Shown here: positions 17,175 through 25,405 of the stretch, in pieces
Numbering within the stretch: position 1 is the first letter of the stretch
How the letters are laid out: every line of letters starts with the position of its first letter
NCBI GenBank assembly: GCA_965215545.1
Contig: OZ244066.1
Coordinates: forward strand, 2,728,001 to 2,792,000
DNA length: 64,000 nt
Direction: 5' to 3'
Origin: MPNP01 sp965215545
Lineage (GTDB): Bacteria; Pseudomonadota; Alphaproteobacteria; Rhodobacterales; Rhodobacteraceae
Translations under genes and position numbers: made by a program
The notes under the pieces: generated by a model
Database searches by the model: none
Told to the model about the DNA's origin: nothing
The model's input: only the letters and a program-made list of their open reading frames with translations

Positions 17175-17519
17175 GTGGCCGTGATGGAGAAAAGCATGGA
17201 GACAATGCAGGCTGAATACCGCACCGACATCGCCCGCCTGGCCGAGACCATGGCCCAGCGGGATGCCGAGGCTGCTAAGCGTGATGCCGAGGCTGCCAAT
17301 GCTGCCGCCAAGCGGGATGCCGAGGCTGCTAAGCGTGATGCCGAGGCCGCCAATGCTGCCGCCAAGCGGGATGCCGAGGCCGCCAATGCTGCCGCCAAGC
17401 GGGATGTGGAGGCCGCCAGGCGGGAAACAGACACGGCCCGCCGGGAAATCCGGCTTGTGTTCTACATGGCCGCCATCGTCACCCTCGGATTCACGATCTT
17501 CGGCTTTGTGACCGCCTGA
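17175..17519 (+). CDS. Repeat-rich coiled-coil protein with C-terminal membrane anchor (paralogue 2, 5' end shifted)
   Basis: About 114 residues if read from the GTG at 17175. It consists of a long charged Ala/Glu/Arg/Lys coil made of alternating seven-residue AKRDAEA and four-residue ANAA blocks, then ARRETDTARREI and a single hydrophobic C-terminal segment (YMAAIVTLGFTIFGFVTA). Upstream, an ATG at 17135 begins MTSDLDI, matching paralogue 1, but a one-base insertion relative to that gene shifts the frame, so the old N-terminus is disconnected from the coil. Either the gene is recently broken, or it restarts at GTG 17175 or ATG 17184; neither has a strong ribosome-binding site. Function unknown. 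It lies between two dead recombinases. Confidence 0.5.
   Translation: MAVMEKSMETMQAEYRTDIARLAETMAQRDAEAAKRDAEAANAAAKRDAEAAKRDAEAANAAAKRDAEAANAAAKRDVEAARRETDTARREIRLVFYMAAIVTLGFTIFGFVTA
17277..17417 (+). repeat. In-frame tandem repeats, 54-bp unit (plus a 33-bp partial unit)
   Basis: A 54-base unit beginning AAGCGTGATGCC starts at 17277 and again at 17331, followed by a 33-base truncated unit. Translated, the units are 7+4+7 residue blocks (AKRDAEA, ANAA, AKRDAEA), i.e. mixed heptad and hendecad coil. All lengths are multiples of three, so copy-number change keeps the frame. Confidence 0.9.
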
Positions 17520-17779
17520 CGCAAGCCGTGACAGGCCCCTCGCCAACGACGAACATCGGGGTGATCGCCCGGTCATGGCCCGCCCACCTGTCGGGCCGGA
17601 TTCGGCGCGGCTGTTGTCCGGGATGGTGCGATGATCTTCTTCGGCAAGGTGGACTGTGGCCTCTGGCACAACATGGGTCTATCCCAACAGAGTTACAAAG
17701 TGCGACATGGGATTTGCGGTTTTGCAAAGATGTCCCGAGGACTGCTTTCCGACCACTTCATCTCACTTGCACGGACCCT

Positions 17780-18379
17780 TCATTGACTGGGACGTCCCGG
17801 CGCGTCGTTGCCGGTCTTCGCCGCTGATCGGACCTGTTTGGCAATCTCCCCGACCCGACCGCGTCCGATTGTCTGATTGATGGCGTCGTGAATGGCCCGG
17901 ATGCTGAGATGGGTCGTGGCGGCCAGGTGCTGAACCTCTTGCACCACAGCCGGCGGGTTGGGCGGCCGGCCCACATGCTTGCCACGGGCCCGGGCGGCCG
18001 CCATACCCGCACGGACACGCTCGCTGATCAGGGATCATTCCAGTTCCGCCATCGCCCCGATGATGGTGAACATGGCCCGCCCCATGGGGCTCTCGGTATC
18101 GATCTGGTCCTGCACGCTGATGAAGCGCACGCCCAGATGGTCGAATTCCTCGAGCGCGGTCAGGAGGTGACGCACGGACCGGGCGAACCGGTCAAACTTC
18201 CAGACAAGGACACACTCGATCTCGCGGTTGCGGGCGCTTGTCATCAAGGCGTTGAGTTGGGGACGGCCCATCTTCCGACCCGAGACGGCATGATCACAGT
18301 AGACGCCGACAACAGCCAGGCCCGCACGGTCCGCATAGGCGGCCAGCCCATCCTCCTGCAGGCCCAGCGTCTGGCGACC
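17780..18379 (-). pseudogene. Serine recombinase (resolvase/invertase) 2 with in-frame TGA
   Basis: Reading on the minus strand from about 18379: GRQTLGLQEDGLAAYADRAG, VVGVYCDHAVSGRKMGRPQL, VLVWKFDRFARSVRHLL, GVRFISVQDQIDTESPMGRA and IIGAMAELE are an almost complete catalytic domain lacking only the first ~15-20 residues, which hold the catalytic serine. A TGA at 18035-18037 then interrupts, and the same frame continues as SLISERVRAGMAAARARGKH, VGRPPNP and a short HTH-like end with stop at 17780. The family has Arg at the TGA position ('ELERsLI'), so CGA to TGA explains it. Without the serine region and with the stop, it should be inactive. Confidence 0.8.
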
Positions 18380-19184
18380 ACCCGCCGCCAGGCCGCGTCC
18401 TCGGTGCCCCGGCGGTGGACGCCGGCCAGCGCCAACCGCATCGACGCCGACCTCGCCCGGGGGGCCCGGAGCCCCGAGCCGATCGCCGGGCGGGCCCGCA
18501 GGGACGACCGTCCCAGGGTCGGGGGCCACAAGGGGGCGCTGGTCAGCCTCGGGACCCGGGCGACGACGTTCACTCTGCTGGCCCGCGTCGCACGCCAGAC
18601 CGCGGCCGCCGTGGGGGCCAGTCTCCAGGCCCCGCCGAGGCCCTGGGCGCGCTGTGCCGTCCCCACCAGCACCGCCGGGGCGGCAAGGCGTTCGCTCACG
18701 ACAGGCCGGTGGCCAGGGCCCGCGCTGCCGGCCTTGTCCTGGCCCGGGCCGGACCACGCCTGGCCCCCGGTGCGCATGGGATGGGGGGCGCAACGCGCCC
18801 CCCAACGATCTCGTGCAGGAGTCCCTGCCCCCACCCTGTGATGGCGGGCACCGACGTCCTGACCCACACCGATGCCGCGGTGACGGCTGGGCAGGATGCC
18901 CGCGCGGGGCTCGGCGCCCGGACACCGACCGCGGCCTTCGCTGCGGCGAAGGGGCCGTAGCGTCCCGCGCCTACCCCGCACCCCTCTCTTCACCCCGGAC
19001 CGCGGGGGCCTTGCCGGCCCCGGCGGGCTGCGCTATGCTCGCGATTGACGCGATGGGGCTGCCAAGGGGCCGACACGCGGCACGGATGGGCACAAGACGG
19101 GTCACCGAGCGTCAACCCTCGCTCGGGCTTCGCCCGCCCTCCGGTTGACGCTCGGTCGTTGCACTTCAGAGTGGCAGTGGGGGA
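18380..19184. other. Very GC-rich stretch without recognisable genes
   Basis: About 800 bases, visibly richer in G and C than the rest of the window. Long frames are open on both strands, but this is what extreme GC content produces; none shows domain-like sequence. The left part adjoins the missing N-terminus of recombinase 2. Near its right end is a 14-bp perfect inverted repeat (19104-19156). Confidence 0.5.
19104..19156. repeat. 14-bp perfect inverted repeat with inner GC hairpin
   Basis: ACCGAGCGTCAACC at 19104-19117 pairs perfectly with GGTTGACGCTCGGT at 19143-19156; the 25-base loop itself contains CGGGC-TTC-GCCCG. The RNA would fold very stably. It could be a terminator-like structure without a T-run, an element end or a REP-like hairpin. 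Only one copy was noticed in this window. Confidence 0.75.
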
Positions 19185-19440
19185 TACAGCACTGATCAAT
19201 CTACCAATCTGTCTTGTCTGACCAGCCTCATGATGGTCCAACAGATGCCCATTGCTTTCGACAAACTTGATGACCGGGGATGCGCAGACATGGCTGCCAT
19301 CATTGACGACAGGTAGACCCGTCCGGTGCTTGCCTTTGAGGACATGATGCCTCGACCCAAATATCTTAAAGACGGGGCGCGGGAAGTGGTTGCCAGAATT
19401 TTTCTGCATCTCCTTGACGAGACAGGGCCCCGGAGACTGT
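19185..19440 (+). pseudogene. Decayed duplicate of the lpxB 3' end
   Basis: This stretch matches the last ~85 codons of lpxB (15.93-16.18 kb) at DNA level. The best block reads GACATGGCTGCCAT(C/T)ATTGACGACAGG in both copies, and translated pieces align in order: DMAAIIDDR, VLAFEDMM (lpxB VLAFEDVM), then KYLKDG..EVVARIFLHLLDE (lpxB HPQGKAGEVAARTVLQLLDE). An in-frame TAG and indels interrupt it. The copy is about 3.2 kb downstream of the intact gene and in the same orientation, with the recombinase/coiled-coil island between. It cannot encode a useful protein. Confidence 0.75.
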
Positions 19441-19613
19441 AGACATGCTTCCGTTCCGATCGCCAGTCACCAGTGGGCATGCGGCGACGGCCCTCTTCGG
19501 GAACGTATTTGCAGATCAGGCCGTGTATAGGGAGATGAACAAGGGGAACTGTGAGCGGCGACAATGCCTTGGATCTATGCAGGGGAATCCTTGATGACGG
19601 GGAAGGGTGATCA

Positions 19614-22600
19614 ATGAGGGATGTCGGTCTTGCCGACAGGTTTGATCTGACCAAATCGCCGGTCCTGCTCAGTGGCTCGCAGGCTCTTGTGCGTCTGTTG
19701 CTGGAACAGCAGGCCCGGGACCAGATGGCCGGGTTGCGCACGGCAGGTCTGGTGACCGGCTATCGGGGATCACCCCTGGGTGCGCTGGATTTCCAGTTGC
19801 AAGCGGCCAGGGCGGAGCTTGATGCGGCCCGGATCCGTTTCCAGGCGGCTCTCAATGAGGAAATTGCGGTCACAGCTCTCTGGGGATCGCAGATGGCCGG
19901 AGTGCGCGGCGAAGGCAAGTATGATGGTGTTTTCGGCCTCTGGTACGGCAAGGGCCCGGGCGTTGATCGTTCCGGGGATGCCTTCCGACATGCCAACATG
20001 GCCGGTACGGACCCGAGTGGCGGTGTCCTTGTGGCCATGGGTGACGATCACACAGGGGAAAGCTCCACCACCCTGCATCAGTCCGAACCCGGTCTGATCA
20101 ATACCTTTATCCCGATCCTGGCCCCCTCCAGTGTCCAGGAGCTCCTTGATTATGGTATTCTTGGCTATGCGATGTCCCGCCTTTCCGGCAACTGGGTCGG
20201 CATCAAATGCGTCAAGGAAACGGTTGAATCGACGAGTTCGGCAGTCGCATCAATGGACCGGCTGCAACCAGTCCTGCCCGAGGTCGAGGGCCCAGAGGGC
20301 GGACTCAACATCCGGATCTGGGATACGCCCATCGAGCGCGAAGCCCGATTGATCGATTACCGACGTGCCGCAGCCGGGGTCTTTGCTGCGGCCAACCATC
20401 TGGACCGGCGGATCCATGGAACCGCTGGAGCCCGGGTTGGGCTGGTGGCAGCCGGCAAGTCATGGCTTGATCTTGTCGAGGCACTGACACTCCTTGGTCT
20501 CGAGACAGCCGACTGTGAGCGGTTGGGTCTGACGACCTACAAGGTCGGGATGACCTGGCCGCTCGAGATCCAGTCCATGCAGGCGTTCCTCCGAGGCCTC
20601 GAGTGCGTGATCGTTGTTGAGGAAAAGCGCAAGATCATCGAGGGTCAGATCAAGGAGGCCTTCTTCAACATACCGCAGCGGCCGGTGGTTCTTGGCCATC
20701 GTGATGAGGAAGGCCGGATCCTCCTGACCGAGAAATATGAGCTCAACCCGATGTTGGTCGCCCATGCCATTGGCGGGATCCTGCGGGGCAGGGGACTGCC
20801 GGTCCCGGGTCTTGAGCGCGTCCTCAAACTCACGGAAGAGGCGGGAGCGGGGGGTGCACCCGATCTCCTGGAGCGTGTGCCATACTTCTGTGCGGGATGT
20901 CCCCACAATACATCCACCCGTATTCCCGAGGGTTCCCGGGCCTATGCAGGAATCGGCTGTCACTACATGGTCCAGTGGATGGATCGCGACACGCTGGGCT
21001 TTACCCATATGGGTGGAGAGGGGGCGAACTGGATCGGCGAGGCCCCCTTCTCAACCCGCGGACACATCTTCCAGAACATTGGTGATGGCACCTACAATCA
21101 TTCGGGCTTGATGACGATCCGGGGTGCCGTGGCGGCGGGCACGACCATCACCTTCAAGATTCTCTACAATGATGCCGTGGCCATGACCGGTGGCCAGGCC
21201 AATGACGGTGGACTGACCCCACAGCGTCTCGTGCGAGAACTCAAGGCCATCGGCGTCGAGCACATCGCCTGTGTCCATGATGGCCGGGAGGCTGATTTTG
21301 TCCGCAACATGCCACGCTTCGTATCCGTGCATGAGCGGGCCGATCTTGAGCGTGTGCAACGGGATCTCGCAACCAAAAAGGGTGTCTCGGTTCTGGTCTA
21401 TTGCCAGACGTGTGCGGCCGAAAAACGTCGGCGGCGCAAGCGGGGGAGCTTTCCCGAGGCCCCCGAACGGGTGTTCATCAACCCCGACATCTGCGAGGGG
21501 TGTGGTGACTGCAGCCACCAGTCCAACTGCCTGGCCATCACACCGCTGACCACGGAGTTCGGAATCAAACGGACCATCGACCAGTCCAGTTGCAACATCG
21601 ACCTGCGATGCCTTGATGGCTTCTGCCCGTCCTTTGTCACGCTCACGGGGACCCAGCCACTCCCGTCCAGCATACCGGACTGGGACTTGCCCGACCTGCC
21701 GGAGCCACCCATCCAACCCATCGACCGCAATTGCGGGATTGTCGTGGCCGGGGTCGGCGGGACAGGCATCGTCACCATCGGAGCCGTGCTCGCAATGGCG
21801 GCTCATCTCGATGGCCTCGGTTGTGGCATGCTCGAGATGGCAGGACTGGCCCAGAAGGGTGGGGCGGTTGTCGTGCACTGCCGGATTGCCCGCCAACAGG
21901 ACGACATCGCCGCCATCCGTGTCACGCCCGGCACCGCTCACTGCCTCATCGCCGGCGATCTGGTGCTGGCCGCCAGTGCCGGGATCCGGGCCCTGGTGCG
22001 CAAGGATCGGACCGGTGCGGCCATCAACACTGCACCCATCGTCACGAATGAATTCACCCTTGATCCGGACTATGCATTTCCCGCCGAAGCCTTGCAGGAG
22101 CGCCTGACTACCTCCCTTGGCACTGCGACAGCACGCTGTTTCGATGCCAGCGCTGCGGCCCGAACCGCATTGGGGGATACACTCTATGCCAACATGATCC
22201 TGTTTGGCTGCGCATGGCAACAGGGCGCGATCCCGCTCAGCCTTGCAGCCATCAGCCGGGCCATTGAGCTCAATGGGACCAGGGTTGCCGAGAATCTCCG
22301 TGCCTTCGCTGTCGGTCGCATGATCGCAGCAGATCAGGGGGATCATCTGGGCAAGGCCGATCCCCCGCCCGCACAGGATCTCGCCTCTCGCCAGCGCGCC
22401 CGCGAGGAACACCTCAAGCACTACCAGAACACGGCTCTTGCCGCGCGCTACACAGCCTTTGCCAACCGATTTGCCAAGACCCCATTCCATGAGGATGTGC
22501 TCATCTCCTATCATCGCCTGCTTGCCATCAAGGATGAGTACGAGGTGGCCCGTCTGCATCTTGCCACCGCCGTTCAGGCCCGGGAGTCGTTCACGTCCGG

Positions 22601-22997
22601 TTTTCACATTGTCTATCACCTTGCTCCACCATTGCTGGGCTTTCTCCGACGCAATGGCCGGCCCATCAAGTTCCGTTTCGGCAGCTGGATCCATCCGCTG
22701 TTCAGGATCCTGGCATGGGGCAAGGTCCTGCGGGGCTCAGTGCTTGATCCCTTCTGCCATGCCAGCGAGCGGCGCATCCAGCACGCCCTCCGACGCACCT
22801 GGTGCCAGGACATGGAGTTCCTGCTTGCCCACCCACCCGGCAACGACACCATCGAGGCAGCCATCGAACTTGCGCGCCTGCCCCAGTCAATCCGTGGGTT
22901 CGGGCCTGTCTGGATGGCATCTCATGCCGCCGCCATGCACCGCCGACAGGAACTGTTGCAAATCCTCGGTGCCCACTCGGACACTGAGGAGTCCTGA
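19614..22997 (+). CDS. Indolepyruvate ferredoxin oxidoreductase family protein, alpha-gamma fusion
   Basis: An 1127-residue thiamine-diphosphate and iron-sulfur enzyme that oxidatively decarboxylates aryl (or branched) 2-oxo acids, giving acyl-CoA and reduced ferredoxin. Order of parts: N-terminal pyrimidine-binding TPP domain (VTGYRGSPLGALD), a transketolase-like middle, the TPP pyrophosphate domain with FCAGCPHNTST, GIGCHYM and GDGTYNHSGLM, one 4Fe-4S motif with CEGCGDCSHQSNC near residue 626, and a C-terminal gamma-type domain beginning VVAGVGGTGIVTIGAVLAMA. A good ribosome-binding site (GGAAGGG) precedes the ATG. Such large fused proteins are common in alphaproteobacteria; the exact substrate cannot be told. 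It is separated from tusA by one base but on the opposite strand. Confidence 0.93.
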   Translation: MRDVGLADRFDLTKSPVLLSGSQALVRLLLEQQARDQMAGLRTAGLVTGYRGSPLGALDFQLQAARAELDAARIRFQAALNEEIAVTALWGSQMAGVRGEGKYDGVFGLWYGKGPGVDRSGDAFRHANMAGTDPSGGVLVAMGDDHTGESSTTLHQSEPGLINTFIPILAPSSVQELLDYGILGYAMSRLSGNWVGIKCVKETVESTSSAVASMDRLQPVLPEVEGPEGGLNIRIWDTPIEREARLIDYRRAAAGVFAAANHLDRRIHGTAGARVGLVAAGKSWLDLVEALTLLGLETADCERLGLTTYKVGMTWPLEIQSMQAFLRGLECVIVVEEKRKIIEGQIKEAFFNIPQRPVVLGHRDEEGRILLTEKYELNPMLVAHAIGGILRGRGLPVPGLERVLKLTEEAGAGGAPDLLERVPYFCAGCPHNTSTRIPEGSRAYAGIGCHYMVQWMDRDTLGFTHMGGEGANWIGEAPFSTRGHIFQNIGDGTYNHSGLMTIRGAVAAGTTITFKILYNDAVAMTGGQANDGGLTPQRLVRELKAIGVEHIACVHDGREADFVRNMPRFVSVHERADLERVQRDLATKKGVSVLVYCQTCAAEKRRRRKRGSFPEAPERVFINPDICEGCGDCSHQSNCLAITPLTTEFGIKRTIDQSSCNIDLRCLDGFCPSFVTLTGTQPLPSSIPDWDLPDLPEPPIQPIDRNCGIVVAGVGGTGIVTIGAVLAMAAHLDGLGCGMLEMAGLAQKGGAVVVHCRIARQQDDIAAIRVTPGTAHCLIAGDLVLAASAGIRALVRKDRTGAAINTAPIVTNEFTLDPDYAFPAEALQERLTTSLGTATARCFDASAAARTALGDTLYANMILFGCAWQQGAIPLSLAAISRAIELNGTRVAENLRAFAVGRMIAADQGDHLGKADPPPAQDLASRQRAREEHLKHYQNTALAARYTAFANRFAKTPFHEDVLISYHRLLAIKDEYEVARLHLATAVQARESFTSGFHIVYHLAPPLLGFLRRNGRPIKFRFGSWIHPLFRILAWGKVLRGSVLDPFCHASERRIQHALRRTWCQDMEFLLAHPPGNDTIEAAIELARLPQSIRGFGPVWMASHAAAMHRRQELLQILGAHSDTEES

Positions 22998-22998
22998 C

Positions 22999-23232
22999 CT
23001 ACGGGTTCTTGCGGATCAGGAAGACGGCATCGTCTGTGCCTTCCGTCGCTGATACCAGCGTATGCTTGTGTTCGTGGCAGAAGTGGGGGACGTCGATCAC
23101 GGCGGCCGGATCGTCTGTCAAAACCTTGAGATGGTCACCTGGGGCCAGGGTCCGCAGGGCCTTGATGATTCGCAGGACCGGCAGGGGGCAGAGCAGACCG
23201 CGGGCATCAAGTTCCTCAACAGCATCCGGCAT
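22999..23232 (-). CDS. tusA: TusA-family sulfurtransferase
   Basis: A 77-residue SirA/TusA-type protein. The signature LDARGLLCPLPVLRIIKAL has the conserved Cys-Pro-x-Pro, where the cysteine carries persulfide sulfur for tRNA thiolation or other sulfur relay. It ends with a usual strand region (VFLIRK). The ATG at 23232 has GAGGA five bases upstream. Divergent from ccdA with about 85 bases between; tail-to-tail with the oxidoreductase. Confidence 0.9.
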   Translation of the reverse strand: MPDAVEELDARGLLCPLPVLRIIKALRTLAPGDHLKVLTDDPAAVIDVPHFCHEHKHTLVSATEGTDDAVFLIRKNP

Positions 23233-23317
23233 GACATTCCTCAAAAAGACTTGACGTGGCTTCTATGGCAAAGCCGGGTAGTGGAAGCAAAATCTGAAGG
23301 CTGTCGGACCTCTGCAT

Positions 23318-24070
23318 ATGCCCGGAATTGACATCCTGGATGCCACACTCCTGCCGGCCTTGATGATTGCGCTGATGGCGGGTCTGTTCAGCTTTATCTC
23401 GCCCTGTGTCCTGCCGATCATTCCGCCCTACCTTGCCTATATGTCCGGGATGACATTGGCCGAGCTGACGACGGCAGGTCAGGCCCGCACCCGTGCTGTA
23501 TCGCGCTCGGTGCTGTTTGTGCTTGGCCTCTCGGTGGTCTTCGTGATCCTCGGACTGACCGCTGCGGCCCTCGGCATTGTCTTCATCCGGAACCAGGTCC
23601 TGTTTCAACAGATCGCCGGTGTGGTCATCATTCTCTTTGGCCTGCATTTCCTGCGCATTGTCCCGATTCCCATTCTCAGTCGTGAGTTTCGCCTTGCAAC
23701 CGGCCACATCGGCCAAAGCCCCGGTGGTGCCTTCGTCCTCGGCCTTGCGTTTGCCTTCGGCTGGACCCCCTGTATCGGCCCCCAACTCGGCGCCATCCTT
23801 GCCCTTGCCGCCCAGGAAGACTCCGTGGTCCGGGGTGGGGTGCTGCTGGCGTTCTATGCTGCCGGTCTTGGGATCCCCTTCATCATCGTCGCTCTCCTGC
23901 TGGCTAGGGCCACCGCCCTCATCGAACGGCTCAAACCCCACATGCGCACCATCGAAATCGCCATGGGGTTGCTACTCATCGCCATCGGCTTCCTCCTCGT
24001 GACCGGGAATTTCAGCCTGCTCTCCTATTGGCTTCTCGAAACATTCCCGTTCCTCACTCTGGTCGGATAA
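23318..24070 (+). CDS. ccdA: Cytochrome c biogenesis protein CcdA
   Basis: A polytopic inner-membrane protein that moves electrons from cytosolic thioredoxin to periplasmic thiols, serving cytochrome c maturation and disulfide isomerisation. At 250 residues with about six hydrophobic segments it fits the short DsbD-gamma/CcdA type. The two redox cysteines are in the conserved SPCVLPIIPPYLAYMSG and GWTPCIGPQLGAIL motifs. No cytochrome c maturation genes are adjacent; tusA is the divergent neighbour. Confidence 0.93.
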   Translation: MPGIDILDATLLPALMIALMAGLFSFISPCVLPIIPPYLAYMSGMTLAELTTAGQARTRAVSRSVLFVLGLSVVFVILGLTAAALGIVFIRNQVLFQQIAGVVIILFGLHFLRIVPIPILSREFRLATGHIGQSPGGAFVLGLAFAFGWTPCIGPQLGAILALAAQEDSVVRGGVLLAFYAAGLGIPFIIVALLLARATALIERLKPHMRTIEIAMGLLLIAIGFLLVTGNFSLLSYWLLETFPFLTLVG

Positions 24071-24298
24071 CCATTGGCACCAAGCATGCAGCGGCAGATC
24101 CAGGGGCGGCAGGACAAATATTCCGGAATCAGACAGACTGGTCCTGCATACATCAATCCGGCATCATTCGGTGTCAACCGATTTGCGATGCCGCACCGCC
24201 TGACCAAATTTCCTGCGTATGATTGAGCCCAGGCCCGTGGGTGGATGACTCGCGGCAGGTGTACCAGAAGCCGCCTCACATCTTGAGAAACGGCCCCA

Positions 24299-24604
24299 TC
24301 ACGCCAGCTGATACCGCTGAACATCGATTTCGTCGGCCCGTGCGCGCATCTGCGTCGCATCATGCCATGCCTGCATCCTGAGCAGCAGGTCCATGCTGAG
24401 GCCGAACGCCTTCTCGACCCTGAGTGCCATTTCTGGCGACAGCGCAGCGTTGCCGTTTACAAGGTCCGACAGCGTCGCACGTCGCACGCCGAGAATCCGC
24501 GCCGCCGCCGAAACGCTCAACCCCAGCTCCTCAAGGGCCTCGATCCGTATGAAGGTGCCGGGATGAGGAGGCGTCATCCCCATCTTGGTGTCGCAGCTGG
24601 TCAT
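24299..24604 (-). CDS. higA: HigA-type antitoxin (XRE family)
   Basis: A 101-residue DNA-binding antitoxin. The start of the family is visible (PPHPGTFIRIEALEELGLS), followed by the helix-turn-helix VSAAARILGVRRATLSDLVNG and LSPEMALRVEKAFGLS. The ATG overlaps the stop of the upstream toxin gene as TGATG, the normal higB-higA layout, and a later ATG (24583 or 24577) is also possible. Since the toxin is interrupted, the antitoxin may persist only as a repressor or be on its way to loss. Downstream, to 24071, about 230 bases hold no recognised gene. Confidence 0.9.
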   Translation of the reverse strand: MTSCDTKMGMTPPHPGTFIRIEALEELGLSVSAAARILGVRRATLSDLVNGNAALSPEMALRVEKAFGLSMDLLLRMQAWHDATQMRARADEIDVQRYQLA

Positions 24605-24894
24605 CAGTGGTAGTCCTCCAGGTTCAGGCGCTCAATGGCACCGTTGCGTTCCTCGAACGTGATGCGCCAGTTGCCCGACACGGACACGCTCCATTCGTTC
24701 CGTCAAGCACCCGACAGCCGGTAGATCCGCCATCCGGGTGCCGCCCTGCGGATGAAGTCCTCCATGGTCTCGGCCAAGACAAGCGCGGCCAGAATACCGC
24801 GCACCCGCTCTACCAAGTCTTGCTTCAGGCGCCGGGACGAATTGTTCTCGAATAGCTGGCGGACTCCTCGATGACGGATGGACCGGACGATCAT
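24604..24894 (-). pseudogene. higB: HigB-type toxin interrupted by an in-frame TGA
   Basis: HigB toxins are RelE-fold mRNA endonucleases. The minus-strand frame reads MIVRSIRHRGVRQLFENN, DFIRRAAPGWRIYRLSGA, then TGA at 24703-24705, then RNEWSVSVSGNWRITFEER and LNLEDYH with its proper stop at 24604. Only one codon interrupts an otherwise full-length 96-residue protein. In the family this position is usually Arg or Lys ('LkGdRkg.WsVsVsGNWRI'), so a CGA-to-TGA change is the simple explanation. The lost C-terminal part contains core strands, so the product should be inactive. Confidence 0.85.
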
Positions 24895-25405
24895 GCCCGC
24901 ATATGTACGGTATTACCGTGCAGAATGCAAATGGTTTCACTGTCTCGAGGGCGAAACTCGCGCGTGCGGCACTCCCTGCCTCTACGCCCTCAAAACCACC
25001 TGCTGAAGGCAAGTCGGACCAAGATTCGATGGCATCGAAGCAGGCCGATCGGTAGCAGTCAGCGAAACTGTTGAACGGGTCGTTGCGACGGGCACTCCAT
25101 ACCATGCGGGCAGGCAACAAATACCGGATCTGAAACCTCGTTCTTCAGGATGGGTTCTGCTACCCGGCGCGTCCTTGCCTCGAATGTGGAATTGGGATCT
25201 CGGGGTTGATGGAATGATCTGCAGACCGAACCGGATGAGCATCCCTGGTTCAAGTCAGGCCCACGTGCCAGATTGGGAAATGGGGTAGGGCCAGCAGGTA
25301 TTGACCCCACGGGACGCTCTGCCCTCTGTTTTCATATTGTGGTAGAGTCCCCTCAGGACATGGAGGGAGCAACCCCCAACCCGCAGCTTGGCACGGAAGG
25401 ACAGC
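24895..25405. other. Intergenic region between HigBA and the AAA/nuclease gene
   Basis: No gene recognised. Short frames on both strands lack motifs. The promoter for the plus-strand gene at 25406 is expected here; the AT-rich block around 25330-25345 is the most promoter-like part, but no clean -35/-10 pair was found. Confidence 0.5.

Noticed and set aside
17277..17417. Repeat array looking like a CRISPR
   Set aside because: Units are directly adjacent, encode a continuous coiled coil in frame, and have no unique spacers or cas genes nearby.
21051..22694. A 547-codon antisense frame inside the indolepyruvate oxidoreductase gene
   Set aside because: Antisense shadow of a clear 1127-residue coding sequence; no motifs or start signal.
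17780..24894. UGA recoded as tryptophan or selenocysteine, suggested by in-frame TGA in the recombinase and higB
   Set aside because: Tryptophan is encoded by TGG throughout, many genes use TGA as their stop (including ATGA overlaps), and both in-frame TGAs fall where the families have arginine, not tryptophan or cysteine. Simple CGA-to-TGA mutation in accessory genes explains them.
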